Shown: piece by piece, positions 1-12,364 of the stretch
Numbering within the stretch: position 1 is the first letter of the stretch
Layout: the number at the start of each line of letters is the position of its first letter
Assembly (NCBI GenBank): GCA_964030475.1
Contig: CAXIPT010000001.1
Location: forward strand, 10,783,593 to 10,847,592
DNA: 64,000 nucleotides
Origin: Tethya wilhelma
Taxonomy: Eukaryota > Porifera > Demospongiae > Tethyida > Tethyidae
Reading direction: 5' to 3'
The notes under the pieces: generated by a model
Told to the model about the DNA's origin: nothing
What the model saw: only the letters and a program-made list of their open reading frames with translations
Databases searched by the model: none
Program-made: the position numbers and the translations under genes

Positions 1-778
1 TGACCTTGTTTGACTACCATCATGGTAGTACAATTATTTCTGTTGCTTATGTGCCCAGAATTGCTAATTTTAATTAAATTAATTAAAAAACTCTTTCAAT
101 AATTTTATTTTCTCAACTAGAGTAACTGACACTACTTAAAAAAGTTGTATGTATTACTACAAAGCCTTTTCATAGGGTCAGATAGTGTTTTTCCTTGTTA
201 AAGTGCTCTGCTGGCTACCCTAAACTGCGTTTAACCATACCTTAGATAATAATCGATTTAATATCTCCCCATCCCACTGCGGTCCCAAGACGAAACTCAC
301 ACAACATGAAGCCATATAGTGAAGGAAGTTGCCGAAGAAAATTATAAAAAATTAAAGAATCCTTTTTTCTGAATCACAAAGTTTTAATTAAACGATGGTA
401 GCGTTTAATTTTAATTAATTCAATTAATTTAATCAAGCATATCACTGGAAAGCACAATTCATATGCTTTCAGAATATTTTAGTCCCGTATTTCAAAACTG
501 AAGCGTATTTGAGTTACAATAGATCAAAGTAAGCAGATCGGTCAAAAATATGCAAAAATTTGGAAATTTTAGACACTTGTAACAGAGAAACCATACAAGT
601 TTGAGGGCTGTAATTCTATCTCAGTAAATCACTTAAGGTAACGTACCTGTTCACCAAGTTTCGGCAAAATCCATGAGGGTCATGCAATTTGTGTGTTGAT
701 TTGACATGGAATGACCCATACGTGTATTACACATGCAAACAACAGCAATCCACGGTCAAACTGGGTTTAGTGACAATG
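1..778. other. AT-rich stretch without a recognisable gene
   Basis: No coding frame with family motifs is visible. Runs of TTAATTAA-type sequence occur around 60-90 and 385-435. The last part, about 716-778, matches the reverse complement of about 7,310-7,380, so it belongs to gypsy copy 1, which continues after the insertion at 779-1521. Confidence 0.5.
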
Positions 779-1521
779 CTCAGTGTAGTTAAGGCAGGTA
801 TCATGTTTTTTCATGATCTGAATTTGCTAAAAATGTGTTCAGAGTTTTGACTAGTATTTAATACTAAGCTCTGTTGTGGATAATTTTATTGCATATTTAG
901 ATTCAGCATACATGGATCAATACACATATTCAATAGTTGCCATGGAAACGTATCTGTTTTCCATATATGGCCATTTCAATTTGAGGCTAAAATATTGCAG
1001 TTTTTTTAGTTTGCCGCTACGAAAAAAGGTTTTTATCCAAAAAATTTTAGTACTATTTCAAAGAGAATTCATTAACAAACAATTTACCAACTGGAAAATT
1101 TGTCCTGTAAAAACAGTATGGCTGTAAATTAGAAAAAACTACCAAAAAATGCACATTTTTGTACCTAATTAAGCATTCGCATTGTAATTTCTTCTGAGTA
1201 GTTAATGCAGGACAAATTTTCCAAGCTGAATTTTTTAAAGTGACAAAATATGAACTGGTAGTCAAATTTCTGGGTCAAAAAAACAAATATTTCGTAGCAG
1301 CAAGTTCTTCTGAACAAAAAAGGAATTAGCACAATGGGCGTGGCAGTGTGGTTATAGTTACCATGGAAACAAGTTATGGAGTTATCATAGAATAGTGATA
1401 ACAATATCCTAATATCATTAAAATTTCATAACATTACTGCATTTTCAAAAAAATACATGGGTGAATATTTGGTAGCCTTAATTAGTGCCTTAGTATGAAT
1501 ACCAGCCTTAAGTACAATGAG
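779..1521 (+). mobile_element. TIR element of the CTCAGTG family, copy M1
   Basis: It starts CTCAGTGTAGTTAAGG and ends with the inverted, diverged form CCTTAAGTACAATGAG. Flanking bases are TG on both sides, a 2-bp target duplication. The flanks rejoin into sequence that is continuous in the inverted gypsy copy near 7,310. There is no transposase inside; short frames here are AT-rich noise. Related copies are at 20915, 24114 and 48983. Confidence 0.6.
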
Positions 1522-1762
1522 TGGAGACTCATAGAAGGTGTACACACAACAGTAGGCAAATTACATTACAAGCCCATAGTGTTCAAACATCCTATCTGGC
1601 ACACAAATATTTGCTCTGACTCAGGCATTGAGGCTACTATATGGTAGAAAATACTAGTACAGCATAAAGTACACACATGTAAAAATTGAAGCACATGGTC
1701 CATATGCCATCCCCAGCAACATACAATAGTATCTATAACAGTCATAAATAGACACATCACAT
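1522..1762 (+). repeat. Gypsy-derived non-coding segment
   Basis: This stretch matches the reverse complement of about 7,120-7,315 with small indels. It lies just upstream of the pol remnant at 1770 in both copies, so it is part of the same retroelement. No protein domain could be assigned. Confidence 0.5.
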
Positions 1763-1769
1763 GATTCAG

Positions 1770-2514
1770 TGGAAGCAGCTAGCATTTCAGGGAGGCAAAG
1801 AGTTATTGACCAGTGACACAGTCATGGCCTATTTTGACAAATCAAAGCAGTGCCAGCTCACTACAGATGCCTCACTATTTGGACTGTGACCTATATTCTG
1901 TGATCTCTCACTCTATGTCTTTCAAACAAGCCAGTAAGCTGGACAAAACTCTGCAAAAGCTCAAGGAGTTGTTCCAGATAAATAAACTAGTGGACAGAGA
2001 TCAGTAATGATCAACAGATGAATGCTACGGAATTTAAGATTTTTTATTGGGTTCATGACCAATTTACAGCCAACAAAGATGATGATATCATTCTCAAAGG
2101 AACTCAAATTGACATACAAACTAATTTTCGTCAACATGCTCTAGTTTTGGCTGATGAAGGCCACCAAGGAATCATCAAAACTAAACTATTATTGAGAGAG
2201 AAAATTAGATTTCCAAAATTGATCATGAAGTCGATCACAAAAAAAAATTGAACAGATTTGATTCAAGACTGTTTATAGAGTGACAAGAAAAAAGGCACAA
2301 TGATAACAGCTAGCCTTCCATAGTAGTGAGTATGTCACTAGATTTGTTCAAACATGGAAGCCAGTGAAGAGAGAGAAAGTGATGATGATGATGACATCAT
2401 GCAGCATCACATATGAAAACTCAAACTTAAATCCAAACGTTCAAAATCAAAATAGACAAGTGGAAGATACCCCAGGGGAAACTACAGACAAATAGATCAG
2501 TATGGATAGATTAA
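1770..2514 (+). pseudogene. Ty3/gypsy pol remnant, copy 1 (RNase H start plus integrase zinc region)
   Basis: At 1770-1888 the frame reads the start of a gypsy RNase H, with the conserved TTDAS block that carries the first catalytic Asp, then a TGA. Sequence then jumps to 2018-2251, which encodes the H2C2 zinc-binding region that precedes the integrase core: key residues are in ALVLADEGHQGIIKTKLLLRE. A tail rich in Asp then Lys follows and ends at a TAA at 2512-2514. Reverse transcriptase, most of RNase H and the integrase core are missing. The second copy (4438-5637) and the inverted one (6517-7325) share the same internal deletion of the integrase core, so an already deleted element was copied. 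Non-functional. Confidence 0.7.
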
Positions 2515-3190
2515 AATTATTTAAAAATTAAGGGGGAGGAGCCTAAGCATAAGTCTGAGTTAGTCCAACATGGTCATTGCAACTGCATGGTAAAATTTCT
2601 CTTTGTACATGGTGCATGGATACATTCCATACATTCAAAGTTTGAATGGTAATTTACATAGTCCAGGCGTTTTGCTCTCTTTGCCGGCCACACGTATAGA
2701 TGTATAATGTATATTTTGCAAAATTCATGATTGACATAATCTGAAGAGAGAGAAATGGCATGCACTTGAGACTTGAGGCACACAACGCAGCTCAGACCAC
2801 TGATAAAGAGACAAACTGTTAGAGCTTACATTGAAACTGATGTATACACCACTCCTGAGAGAGCTTCAATGCTAATTCTTGGTGACTCTGAGCTAGGCTA
2901 AGAGAGATGCATTAGAGCACTGTAAATGTCATTTTTGCCATATATGCAAGGAAAAACATGAACACATATATTTCAAACAAAAACATTGAAAATGTCGTAA
3001 CAATTGATAGACTAATTCCCTCACTCCTCAAGGGAGAGGGTGAGATATCATGTTTATCACTAGCACAGGATCAGGAAGGTTGGGTGGAAAATTGATGCCA
3101 AGAGTACTACAATCTGATTGGCCTACCCATTCTCAGTGTGATATGAGTGGAACATAGCCATGGTAAAGGTAGTGACTATGACAATAGAGA
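2515..3190 (+). repeat. LTR-like 3' flank of gypsy copy 1
   Basis: A purine run AAGGGGGAGGA at 2530-2540 sits where a polypurine tract is expected. The following 600 or so bases match 5638-6515 downstream of copy 2, including the stretch GATGCCAAGAGTACTACAAT. LTR ends were not resolved because no second LTR of the same element is visible. Confidence 0.45.
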
Positions 3191-4437
3191 CATTTTACAA
3201 TCTTGCTTTGTGGTCTACCACAAGGTATGAATAATGTATACAGGTGATATGAATGTGTTTGTGTCATTGCAAGGATACTGTTGGGCTCACTATATAATGT
3301 GGCATGCTCGTCCCATGCAAATGAAGTAGTGTCCACATCTACAATACCCTGTGTATCATAGTGGTGGCTGGAGCTCACCCATTCATTGGGAACACCATCA
3401 ATTACAACTTCAAGACACATACGTATGGGGAACTAGCACACATAAGATTATTATAACAACCATCAGCTTTTCCTTGCTCCGGAGAGCATGTATTTACACT
3501 ATTGTGTTTGCTACACACGATGGCTTAAGAAGATACAAAAGACCAGACATGGATATAGAGGGAGGGGTTCTGGGGTTGCAATTAACCCCCCCAAAACGTG
3601 TCAACTATGTTAGAAACTTTGTGCTCGTGCTCATGCTCAGCTAAATTATACAGAAATTGGCTGCACTTTATAAGTATATATAGAAACAAATATTTATAGC
3701 ATTTTTGAAGGGTATACATGGATACTTACATCGCTGAGAAATCGCAGCCAATTAACTGTGTACTTTGAACTAAATGACCGAGAACACTTTGGGGGCATGG
3801 TCCATTAAGTATTGGGAATGGTTTCCAAAAAATTTCACCCTGCTTCGCGCATATTAATTTACAAAACCAATATTCTCAGAATCCTACTTCTGCCCCTGGA
3901 GACTGAACTTTAATTGGTACTAATTCAGACAGTAAATTTTTCAGCATGTCATAAGTGAGGTATAGTCCGTGAGATACTGTATAGCAAAAATAATTCACAG
4001 CTATATGGGTTTAATTTTCGCAGATTACAAAATATCTGTGAAATTCTCTACAACCCGCATATTATACATATGGAGATTATCAACTCAAGTGCGAAATTTA
4101 AAGTGCAAAAATATTTGACGAGAGACATCTGTGAAAGTTATACCCGTGAAACCTTCCCACTATAGGCTACCTGCATGGAGCCAAAAACATCAGTGTAACG
4201 TCGTTGTGTTCAGAACAACGACAAAGCAACATGATCATGCAAGAGATGCAGTTTTGCGGAAATTTGTCAGCAATAGGACTGGCCCTCTTGAGAGAAAAAT
4301 GAGAGCTGCACAAAGATTCACTCAATTTCTTTACATTAGTGTTTTCAGCAAACAAATTGAGTTTTGTCAAATCTTGCTACATGCAGTTAAAGGTATTCAT
4401 GACGCCCATCCTCCAAAATCAACAACTTATAAGTGAG
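3191..4437. other. No supported gene
   Basis: Frames at 3351-3644 and 4131-4436 carry no motif I recognise, and neither shows clear splice borders. The stretch separates two direct gypsy-derived copies and may contain further decayed retroelement sequence. Confidence 0.4.
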
Positions 4438-5637
4438 AAGCTTTCTCGGAATGGCAACCCAGCCATTGTGAGGGAATTTAGTGATGTCACTAGACCTTTG
4501 AAGAAGATGAAGAACACTAGCAAGCATTTCAGAGAAGCAAAAAGTTACTGCATGACTAGTGATCCATGGCACTACAGGTGCCTCTCCATTTATAGACTGT
4601 CATGCAGTTATTCTGAAAATGATCAAAGAATCATTGCTTATATATATACATAAGCAGATCTCTCACTCCTGTTGAGCAGCCATAACAACACTTACAGACC
4701 AAAAAGAACTTAATTGCTATTGTTTGGGTATCTAGTTAAAAGATTGCACACTTACCTTTTTGGAGTGCATTTCACTCTGTACAGATTGCAAACCTGTTGA
4801 GTTAATTCTCAACAACACTCATTGCAGACGACCTAAATGCACTGAGAGATGGAACCTCGATCTGTCTTCAGGAGTATATACTACTCTACCACAGTTCACA
4901 CGAAAGGTGAAAATAAACAGTCAATCTTTCTCTCTCGACATCGTGTCCCGAAGTAGTACATGATGATAAGAAATGATCAGAAAGTTATGTTCACTTTCTT
5001 GCCTCTCACTCAATGCCTAAATCTAGCATATGTCTTTCAAACAAGCCAGTAAGCTGGACAAAACTCTGCAAAAGCTCAAGGAGTTGATCCAGATAAACAA
5101 GCTAGTGGACAGAGATCAGTAATGATCAACAGATGAATGCTATAAAATTGAAGATTTTTTATTGGGTTCATGACAAATTAACAGTCAACAAAGATGGTGA
5201 TATCATTCTCAGAGGAACTCAAATTGTCATACAAACTAATTTTCATCAACATGCTCTAGGTTTGGCTGATGAAGGCCACCAAGGAATCATCAAAACTAAA
5301 TTATTATTGAGAGAGAAAATTAGGTTTCCAAAATTGATCATGACGTCCATCAGAAAAAAAAACTTGAACAGATTTGATTCAAGACTGTTCATAGAGAGTG
5401 ACAAGAAAAAAGGCACAATGATAACAGCTAGCCTTCCATAGTAGTGAGTATGTCACTAGATTTGTTCAAACATGGAAGCCAGTGAAGGGAAAGAAAGTGA
5501 TGATGATGGTGATGATGACATCATGCAGCATCACATATGAAAACTCAAACTTAAATCCAAACGTTCAAAATCAAAATAGACAAGTGGAAGATACCCAGGA
5601 GAACCTACAGACAAATAAATCAGTATGGATAGATTAA
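4438..5637 (+). pseudogene. Ty3/gypsy pol remnant, copy 2 (RT end, RNase H, integrase zinc region)
   Basis: Pieces of a gypsy pol run in order on the plus strand but in changing frames. About 4438-4530 encodes the RT to RNase H link (VREFSDVTRPLKK). About 4530-4965 is RNase H, including the block TDCKPVELILNN near 4785 and the closing VHTKGE...FLSRH region near 4900-4945. A conserved Lys/Leu stretch at about 5030 leads to the integrase H2C2 region at 5133-5340 with LADEGHQGIIKTKLLLRE. Several frameshifts and stops show it is dead. Compared with copy 1 it keeps much more of RNase H. It ends in the same acidic then basic tail, with TAA at 5635-5637. Confidence 0.65.
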
Positions 5638-6515
5638 AATTATTTAACAATTAAGGAGGAGGAGCCTACGCAAGAGCCTGGGTGAGTCCAACATGTTCGT
5701 TGTAACTGCATGGTAAAATTTCTCTTTGTACATGGTGCATGGATACATCCCATATATACATTCAAAGTTTGAATGGTAATTAATATATAGTCCAGGCGTT
5801 TTGCTCTCTCTGCCAGCCACACGTATAGATGTATATTGTACATTTGCAAATTCAAAATTTTTGTGTTACGTATAATCTGAAGAGAGAGAAAGGGCACTTG
5901 AGACTTGAGGCACAGACAACGCTGCTCAGACCACTCATAAAGAGACAAACTGTTGAGAGCTGAAATTGAAACTAACGCATACACTGATCCTGAGAGAGCT
6001 TCAATGCTAATGAGGCTAAGAGATATGCATTAAAGCACTATATACATGCCCTTATTACCATAATTATATGCCAGAAAACAATGAACACATGCTACATGTG
6101 TATCAATCAAAGGTAGTGAGTTGGGCTTATACATGTGGGTAGTATAATCTTGTATCAATGAACAATGTCATGTAAGTGAATACACACTACTCATTTGCAT
6201 TTAATCATTTCTATAAAACTCAATGTGTACACACTCACATCAACATTGATTGTGAGGTTGACCACAAAGTACATGAGTATATATAAAACAAAAACATATT
6301 TTCAAAACAAAAGCATTGTAAATGTCATAACAATAATATTAATAGACAATTCCCTCACTCCTCAAGGGAGAGGGTGAGATATCATGTTTATCACTAGCAC
6401 AGGATCAGGAAGGTTGGAAGGAAAATTGATGCCAAGAGTACTACAATCTGATTGGCTTCCCCATTCTCAGTGTGCTAGATATGAGTGGAACATAGCCATG
6501 GTAAAGGTAGTGACT
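5638..6515 (+). repeat. LTR-like 3' flank of gypsy copy 2
   Basis: A purine run at 5653-5664 is followed by sequence matching 2515-3190, but with about 200 extra bases near 6,060-6,330. It ends at the single N at 6516, after which the same retroelement continues in inverted orientation. The join is therefore suspect. Confidence 0.45.
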
Positions 6516-6516
6516 N

Positions 6517-7325
6517 CCGTACGTATGATAATCTTAATCTATCCATACTGATTTATTTGTCTGTAGTTTCTCCTGGGGTATCTTCCACTTGTCTAATTTA
6601 ATTTTTAATGGTTTGGATTTGGGTTTGAGTTTTTGTCTGTGATACAGCATGATGTCATCATCATCATCATCATCATCATTATCACTTTCTTTCCCTTCAC
6701 TGGCTTCCATGTTTGAACAAGCCATGTTGGCTTGTAACATACTCACTACTATGGAAGGCTAGCTGTTATTGTGCCTTTTTTCTTGTCACTCTCTATAAAC
6801 AGTCTTAAATCAATGGACTTCATGATCAATTTCGGAAACCTAATCTTCTCTCTCAATAATAGCTTAGTTTTGATGATTCCTTGGTGGCCTTCATCAGCCA
6901 AAACTAGAGCATGTTGACGAAAATTAGTTTGTATGACAATTCATGTTCCTTTGAGAATGATATCTCCATCTTTGTTAACTGTTAATTTGTCATGAACCCA
7001 AAAAATCTTCAATTCTGTAGCATTCATCTCTTGATCATTACTGCACTGTCCACTAGCTTGTTTATCTGCATCAACTCCTTGCATGAGCTTTTGCAGAGTT
7101 TTGTTCAGCTTACTGGCTTGTTTGGATGGCATATGGAGCATGTGCTTCAATTTTTACATGTATGTACTTTGTGCTATGCTAGTATTTTCTCCTGCCATAG
7201 TAGCCTCAATGCCTGAGTCAGAGCAAATATTTGTGTACCATGCAGATAGGATGTTTGAACATGCACCATAGGCTTGTAATGCCATAATTTGCCTACTGTT
7301 GTGCATACACCTTCTCTGAGTCTCT
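6517..7325 (-). pseudogene. Ty3/gypsy remnant, inverted copy 3
   Basis: Read on the minus strand this repeats 5,030-5,640: the Lys/Leu stretch, the frame that leads into the integrase zinc region (MNATELKIF, near 7,020), and the tail with a long Asp run (6534-6746). It then runs into the upstream segment shared with 1522-1762. The zinc region itself is broken by frameshifts. The copy begins right after the N at 6516, so it may be a true inverted duplication or a contig placed in the wrong orientation. Confidence 0.6.
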
Positions 7326-8403
7326 GTTGTCACTATACCCAGTTTGACCGTGGATTGCTGTATGTTGTTTGCATGTTGAATACATGTATCAGACATGCAT
7401 GACATATACCTACCGAGGCTGCACGGCCACCACTAGTTGAACCCTCCTACACGTCAGGCCCATCCACTCAACCTGATGGCCATGGGTATGGGTACGACTT
7501 TTCAAGGCCTTCTATTTTCAGGAATATAGTTGATTCGGGTGAGTTGTTATAGCCACCACTATGAGATAGGTTGCCGATGTGATTGCTATATACTAATAGG
7601 AACTATGTCAAATTAAGTTTTGTTACTCCTAATATGTTTAAAGTTTTATATTATGTTAGAACATACCTACCAGGGCTCATATGTGGAATACACTCAGTAA
7701 TATTGAAGCAGAGCATGCAGTAGGCATGTTCTAACCAAGCTGTATAGAGGCGCTTCAAGTTCTCACTACTTCCTTTCTAGTTTTGAGTATTAGTATAGGC
7801 TCAAGCGCTTACTTTAGGAGAAGGTCGATCAAGACACTGAAAATTGTGACAACTTGCACGCTAAAAGTTTAAACTTGAAACAGGTACAAAAGACTATCTT
7901 CTAAGAAAAAAACACATTAACATTGTCTTTTGGTTGTCTTATGAAGAATCTCAAGCGCTAGTCTCTTTTCACTGGATAGTTCTTGGCTTTTTTCCACAAT
8001 GTCATGTTGAGTATATGCATATTTCCTGTGAAGAGATTCAGTTGAAGAGATTCGGTTGAGTGCGGTCAGTAATTATCTACAACTATTGTTTCCCTGTTGG
8101 CACCTTTGAAAGTATGGCTTCCCATGATACAAGACATATATCATACGTACGGTAGTACGTATAGTAGGAATGGGCCGACTGTCCCATAGACACAATACAA
8201 AATGTTGGTCACTATAAAAATCTAGTTAAGCAGAAAATAACCTTCAAAGTTGCTGAGAGGCTCTCACTGACAGATTACCAACTGCATGCAAGGCCCAAAA
8301 CTCACAAAAACTTTCCTTAGCACTCGTAGAGAGCGCCAGTGGGAAGCCACCATAGTGCCATTTTTGTTCTCTAACGTACTTACGTACTTCCTAACTGACT
8401 TAC
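7326..8403. other. No supported gene; one weak exon-like frame
   Basis: The frame at 7403-7538 is open, has balanced composition rich in Pro, Ser and Gly, and is followed by GTGAGT, a good splice donor. No acceptor or partner exon was found and a TGA lies just before it, so it is not called as a gene. The rest shows nothing. Confidence 0.35.
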
Positions 8404-9210
8404 TTGAAAAGGATTTCCAGAGAACCAGAATGTGTTGAGCCAACTTTGACAGCACAAAGTAAGTTCTTTTCATGGNGTGATTTAGTATCAGCTACAATAG
8501 AGATGCTAAAGCAATTTAGATCTGATGAAGCATGGGAAAAGATCTTTACTTATGCCAAGTCTGTGGCTGCACATGAGGTTGCTCCTCAGTCTTCAAGACA
8601 GAGCCGACTTCCTAAGCGTTACAATGATGCTCTTGTAATGGAATAAACAGGATCTAGAGAAGCTCTAAGTACGAGTGAAGGCTTTAAAGTCAGCCTGTAT
8701 TACCCTGTCCTTGATGCTTTTTTGTATGAACTACAGCGGCGTTTTAACAGTGAAAATCTGGACATCATGGTATCAATCCAGGCATGCAGTCCGCTGTGTA
8801 AAGACTTTTTGAATTTGTCTGCTCTTTTGCCATTGGTTAGAGCATACACCCTAGCGAGTGATGGGTTGGACATGGAATGTAAACTGTTGAAGCGCACTCT
8901 GGAAGGCAAGAAAGTGGAAACAGTCAGTGATGTCTTGTTAGTAATATCATCTCTGGATGGTGCATTTCCCATCCTCCTAAAAGTTTTCCAAATTGCTATG
9001 ACGGTGGTTGTAAGCACTGCCACATGCGAAAGAACATTTTCAACTCTCAAAAGTGTTAAAAGCTACTTAAGATCAACTATGGGTGAGCAAAGGTTAACTG
9101 ACTTGGCAGTTCTTTCTATTGAGAGAACAATCTCAAATGAAATCAGTCTTGACAATGTTGTAACCAAGTTTGGTGACAGTGATAAAAATCGAAGAGTAAC
9201 ACTTACTTAG
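8404..9210 (+). pseudogene. hAT-family transposase, C-terminal half
   Basis: One reading frame runs from the contig join at N 8476 to a TAG-free end at 9210, broken by a single TAA at 8644-8646 inside an otherwise conserved region. Near the end it carries the hAT dimerisation block: ATCERTFSTLKSVKSYLR and then GEQRLTDLAVLSIER, about residues 200-235 of the visible part. hAT transposases cut and paste DNA in the nucleus and need this domain to dimerise. The N-terminal zinc finger and the first catalytic residues are not present, since the sequence before the N does not look related. A terminal inverted repeat follows at 9435-9449, as expected for the 3' end of the element. The pattern resembles the ZMYM1-like branch, from memory only. 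Confidence 0.75.
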
Positions 9211-9359
9211 TTGTTTATTTTTAAAATTTTTATTGTAACATCAAGATTTTGGACTTCAATAAATAATTTTTATTATTATTAAAGTATTTTTTGCAACATC
9301 TATAGCTATAAATCTATAAATGCCTTACTGATGCCTCAGAAGGCCCCAGAATGCACCTA

Positions 9360-9449
9360 ACAGCATCTAAAATCTCAAAATTTCCTGGGGGGGCATGCCC
9401 CCAGACCCCCCTAGAGGGCAAATGGGTCTACATTCTAGCTATGCCACTG
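9360..9449 (+). mobile_element. 3' end of the hAT element
   Basis: A GC-rich palindromic stretch with GGGGGGGCATGCCCCC near 9386-9405 is followed by CTAGCTATGCCACTG ending at 9449. Its reverse complement CAGTGGCATAGCTAG has the CAGTG start typical of hAT terminal repeats. The same GC-rich motif recurs, inverted, at 21960-22040. Confidence 0.6.
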
Positions 9450-9751
9450 GAAACATAGGAATGGCTCAATAATAAGAACAAGATGGAATGATGGGGTGTG
9501 CAGAATTCTTGCTTTATGGGCTGCCTCTTTCATATTGAGTCTCTAATTTTGCACACTGTGTCTCATTACATTTCCAACTACAAATCGCATTTGAGTTTGA
9601 GTGTGCATGCAGCAAGCTGCATGTCTTGAAGTAAAACAGTCATTTGAAGGCAGGAGCTGTATCTAAGATTTACTTGCCTTGCTACATTATAATTAGAAAG
9701 TATTTACCCCTAAGAAGAGCAACTAGGTATCACAAAAAAAGTCCCACGCAA
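9450..9751 (-). repeat. Decayed B and D modules of the modular repeat family
   Basis: 9455-9590 resembles the foldback module B (ACATAGGAATGGC, then CTCATTACATTTCC), much decayed. 9590-9745 matches module D (AGGCAGGAGCTGTAT and CAACTAGGTATCAC). The unit continues at 10123 after the MITE at 9752-10114. Confidence 0.55.
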
Positions 9752-10114
9752 CTAGTCTTGTGCCCAGTCCCCATTCTCGCATGCAAGAAAAAGGGGGTCT
9801 AGCTGGTACACTTTGAAGGATTTTCGGGTCTTGTTAACACAGCATGTCAGGATTTTGACACACCAATTAGAGAGCTTCCATGTGACTATCATGTGCCACA
9901 CAGACTCTGCCCACTCAGTGATTCCATATTTAGAGCACACAGCAGCTGCTTGCGCGTTGCTGCTACATTGTTGCCTAGACAACATGCAAAACTCACACAT
10001 GAGAGTTAAATCGGTTATCAGCTGAGGAGCTAAGTCAACAAAATCCCCAAAATCGTTCAAAGTGTACCAGACCTATTATTCTTCGGGAAAGGGTTGGCTC
10101 AGGGCACAAGACTA
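9752..10114. mobile_element. 363-bp MITE with 8-bp target duplication
   Basis: Ends are CTAGTCTTGTGCCC and GGGCACAAGACTA. The inverted similarity continues inward (GTACACTTTGAA / TTCAAAGTGTAC). It is flanked by CCACGCAA and CCATGCAA, an 8-bp duplication with one mismatch, which suits a hAT-type element. No coding capacity. Confidence 0.7.
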
Positions 10115-10122
10115 CCATGCAA

Positions 10123-10340
10123 ATTGCATTTGAATTCCAAATAATACACACTTTTGAATTCCTCAGAAGTTTGTAAATTATCTGTAGAAATTAATGGCGG
10201 CCATATGGAGAAGGCAATTTTCGCCTTGTATCTATAGCTACTCAATTAAAGGCATAAAAAGAACAATGGCAAAAGCGACTGACCACGAACAAAATAATTC
10301 AAGAATCAGCTTGTACAGAGCTTTGCAAGTTGATTGAAGG
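10123..10340 (-). repeat. Module A fragment
   Basis: This continues the modular repeat interrupted at 9752. It has the A-module block AATGGCGGCCATATGGAG at about 10194 and CAAAAGCGACTGA, then fades out before the palindromic end is reached. Confidence 0.55.
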
Positions 10341-12149
10341 TTGCAAAATGCAAATTCTATCAACCGTAACTGGGGAAGTGATGTACACGTGTACTTGTGG
10401 TCAGCCAAACCACAATTTCCATTATGTAATGATGCTAAAATCTATTTATATCATATAGACTAAGTATAGCATAAGCTGTCATTGAAAAGAAGTGTTCTAA
10501 TTATAGTATAGACCGACCTAGTGTAATTAGTAGACTTAGTTATTAATAGTTATGTAACAACATTGACCTTTTCTAGAACTCTCTCTAGCTGCNGTACTAC
10601 CGTACTGGGAATAAATCCTAGGGGGGTTTAGGGGTGTGCTCCCCCCCCCCGAAAATTTTGGAAATTTGGTTAATTTTGGTCAATTAATATTCCTATCTTC
10701 AATTGTTGGAGATGCAAAGAAGATGTAGCGTACAACTCAAGAATCCAAAAGCACAACTTTTTGCTAATTATATTTACTTACTACTTTACTTTTCTTTAGT
10801 TCCTCGTTTTCTCCATGGTCTTAGCTAGTAGAGGCTTAGTACTTGCTATGTTAGTGCAGCAATAGCTAGACTATATGACCATAGCATCGATTTTGTAACT
10901 CTGTTCAACTAGCTGACAAAAAAGCCTAAGACGCTAAGCTTTGTATTATAATTATACGCGTCACGAAAACGTGACAATCGTCTTCCGGAAGTGGTACGTA
11001 TGAATAATTATGTCACAAATTCGTGACAACTGTCCGCTAAGTGTTAAGGTTACGGGCTATAGTTAGCTCATGAATATGCTAATAAGTACAAGCACAGTAC
11101 AAGCTAGTGATTTTGAACACGCGATTTGGCCTGCAGCTTAGTCGGCAATTTTTATTCGAAGGAATGGGCAGGGCGAGATGAAGAGAAATTTTGAATCCAA
11201 CTCACAGTTTTGAAGTTGCGCTTCGTCTTGGGCATCCACTCGAGCGTCTATCAAGCTTCAGCCAACAATGGCAGTGCAGGACTCTTCTGTTTTATATCTC
11301 TTAACTATTTTCTCTCTGTGTCGCCCTCTGAAAGGTACTTACCTATCGTTAGAAGCGCACAAAGCTCAGTTCAGAGCCTTATTGCTGGCATGATTTGCCG
11401 ACAAAAATTTTCCCAGAATACACTGTTTTTGTTGCCATCGTATTTTGTGCATGCATCATTAGAATCAAGTCTGTTTTTGCTTCGTATAGTAGTTATACAG
11501 TGTAGATTTGTGCTGACTGCCAATAGTTTTCATATCACAAGCAATAGATGGAAAATAAATACAAAAAATTCATATGAATATTCATGAGCAAACTGTATCC
11601 CATAACCTTAAAGAAGTAAGGAAACATCTAATCGCTATCATGACTTTGTGTTGTGGACAATATCGTACTCTGAACTCTAACCTTTAAACCGTCAACAACA
11701 ATAACGTTGACCAGACAGCCCTATGTTTCTTGTTTTTTTGCTCTATTGTGCCTTGATTGTGTTTGAAGTTCACACTATTGTTCTTTTGTTATGGTACGCT
11801 TCAAGGTATTCTATTTTTTTGTACTTATATAGCGATGGTCGTTCTCACTGATGTTTAGTCCAACACTATGGACGAAAGCTTAGAATCTGAATTTTACAAC
11901 ATTTCAGTGAACATTATTGTAACCGTAAAAGGGCCAGCTCACAGCCTATGTTGAATTTGCACTAACATAGGTCAACATGGCTGACCATTGATAATAGTTC
12001 AAGTTTAGGATACATTTAACCTGCAGGTACTTCGTAACACAAAGTAAATAGCCATGACTGAAGTGCCAAGCACTAATCATGGTATGTACATTCATGGATA
12101 AGTGCACAAACACAATTCTTGAAGTTAATTGTTTATTGCACATATACGT
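10341..12149. other. No supported gene; repeat ends at a contig join
   Basis: A single N at 10593 is followed by a module A terminus fragment and a G/C run (10594-10690) that is the inverted counterpart of 12290-12385. The rest, including the frame at 11210-11587, has no recognisable motif. Confidence 0.4.
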
Positions 12150-12364
12150 ACAGGCCCGTAGAGAGTATTGGAGGGGGGGGGGTGCACCCCCTTTTTGAAG
12201 CAAAAAGAACTACTAAGATTTAGGTACAATACTAAAACATTAAAATATAGCTTCAAATCATGAAAGATGTTTCAGAATGCACCAGAATTGACCAAAATTA
12301 ACCAAATTTCCAAAATTTTCAGGGGGAGGGGGGAGCACGCCCCTAAACCCCCCTAGGATTTATT
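12150..12364 (+). mobile_element. Fragment of a GC-ended element next to module A
   Basis: It starts near CAGGCCCGTAGAGAGTATT and carries GGGGGGGGGTGCACCCCC, then AGCACGCCCCTAAACCCC just before module A. The second part is present inverted at 10594-10690. It looks like the end of a non-autonomous hAT-type element; its borders are not resolved. Confidence 0.35.

Noticed and set aside
4131..4436. 101-residue frame before gypsy copy 2
   Set aside because: No retroelement or host motif; may be chance in sequence flanking the pol remnant.
7403..7552. Exon-like frame with GTGAGT donor
   Set aside because: A stop directly precedes it, there is no acceptor and no second exon. Kept only as a note.
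11210..11587. 125-residue open frame
   Set aside because: No motif, AT-driven composition, no splice partners, surrounded by repeats.
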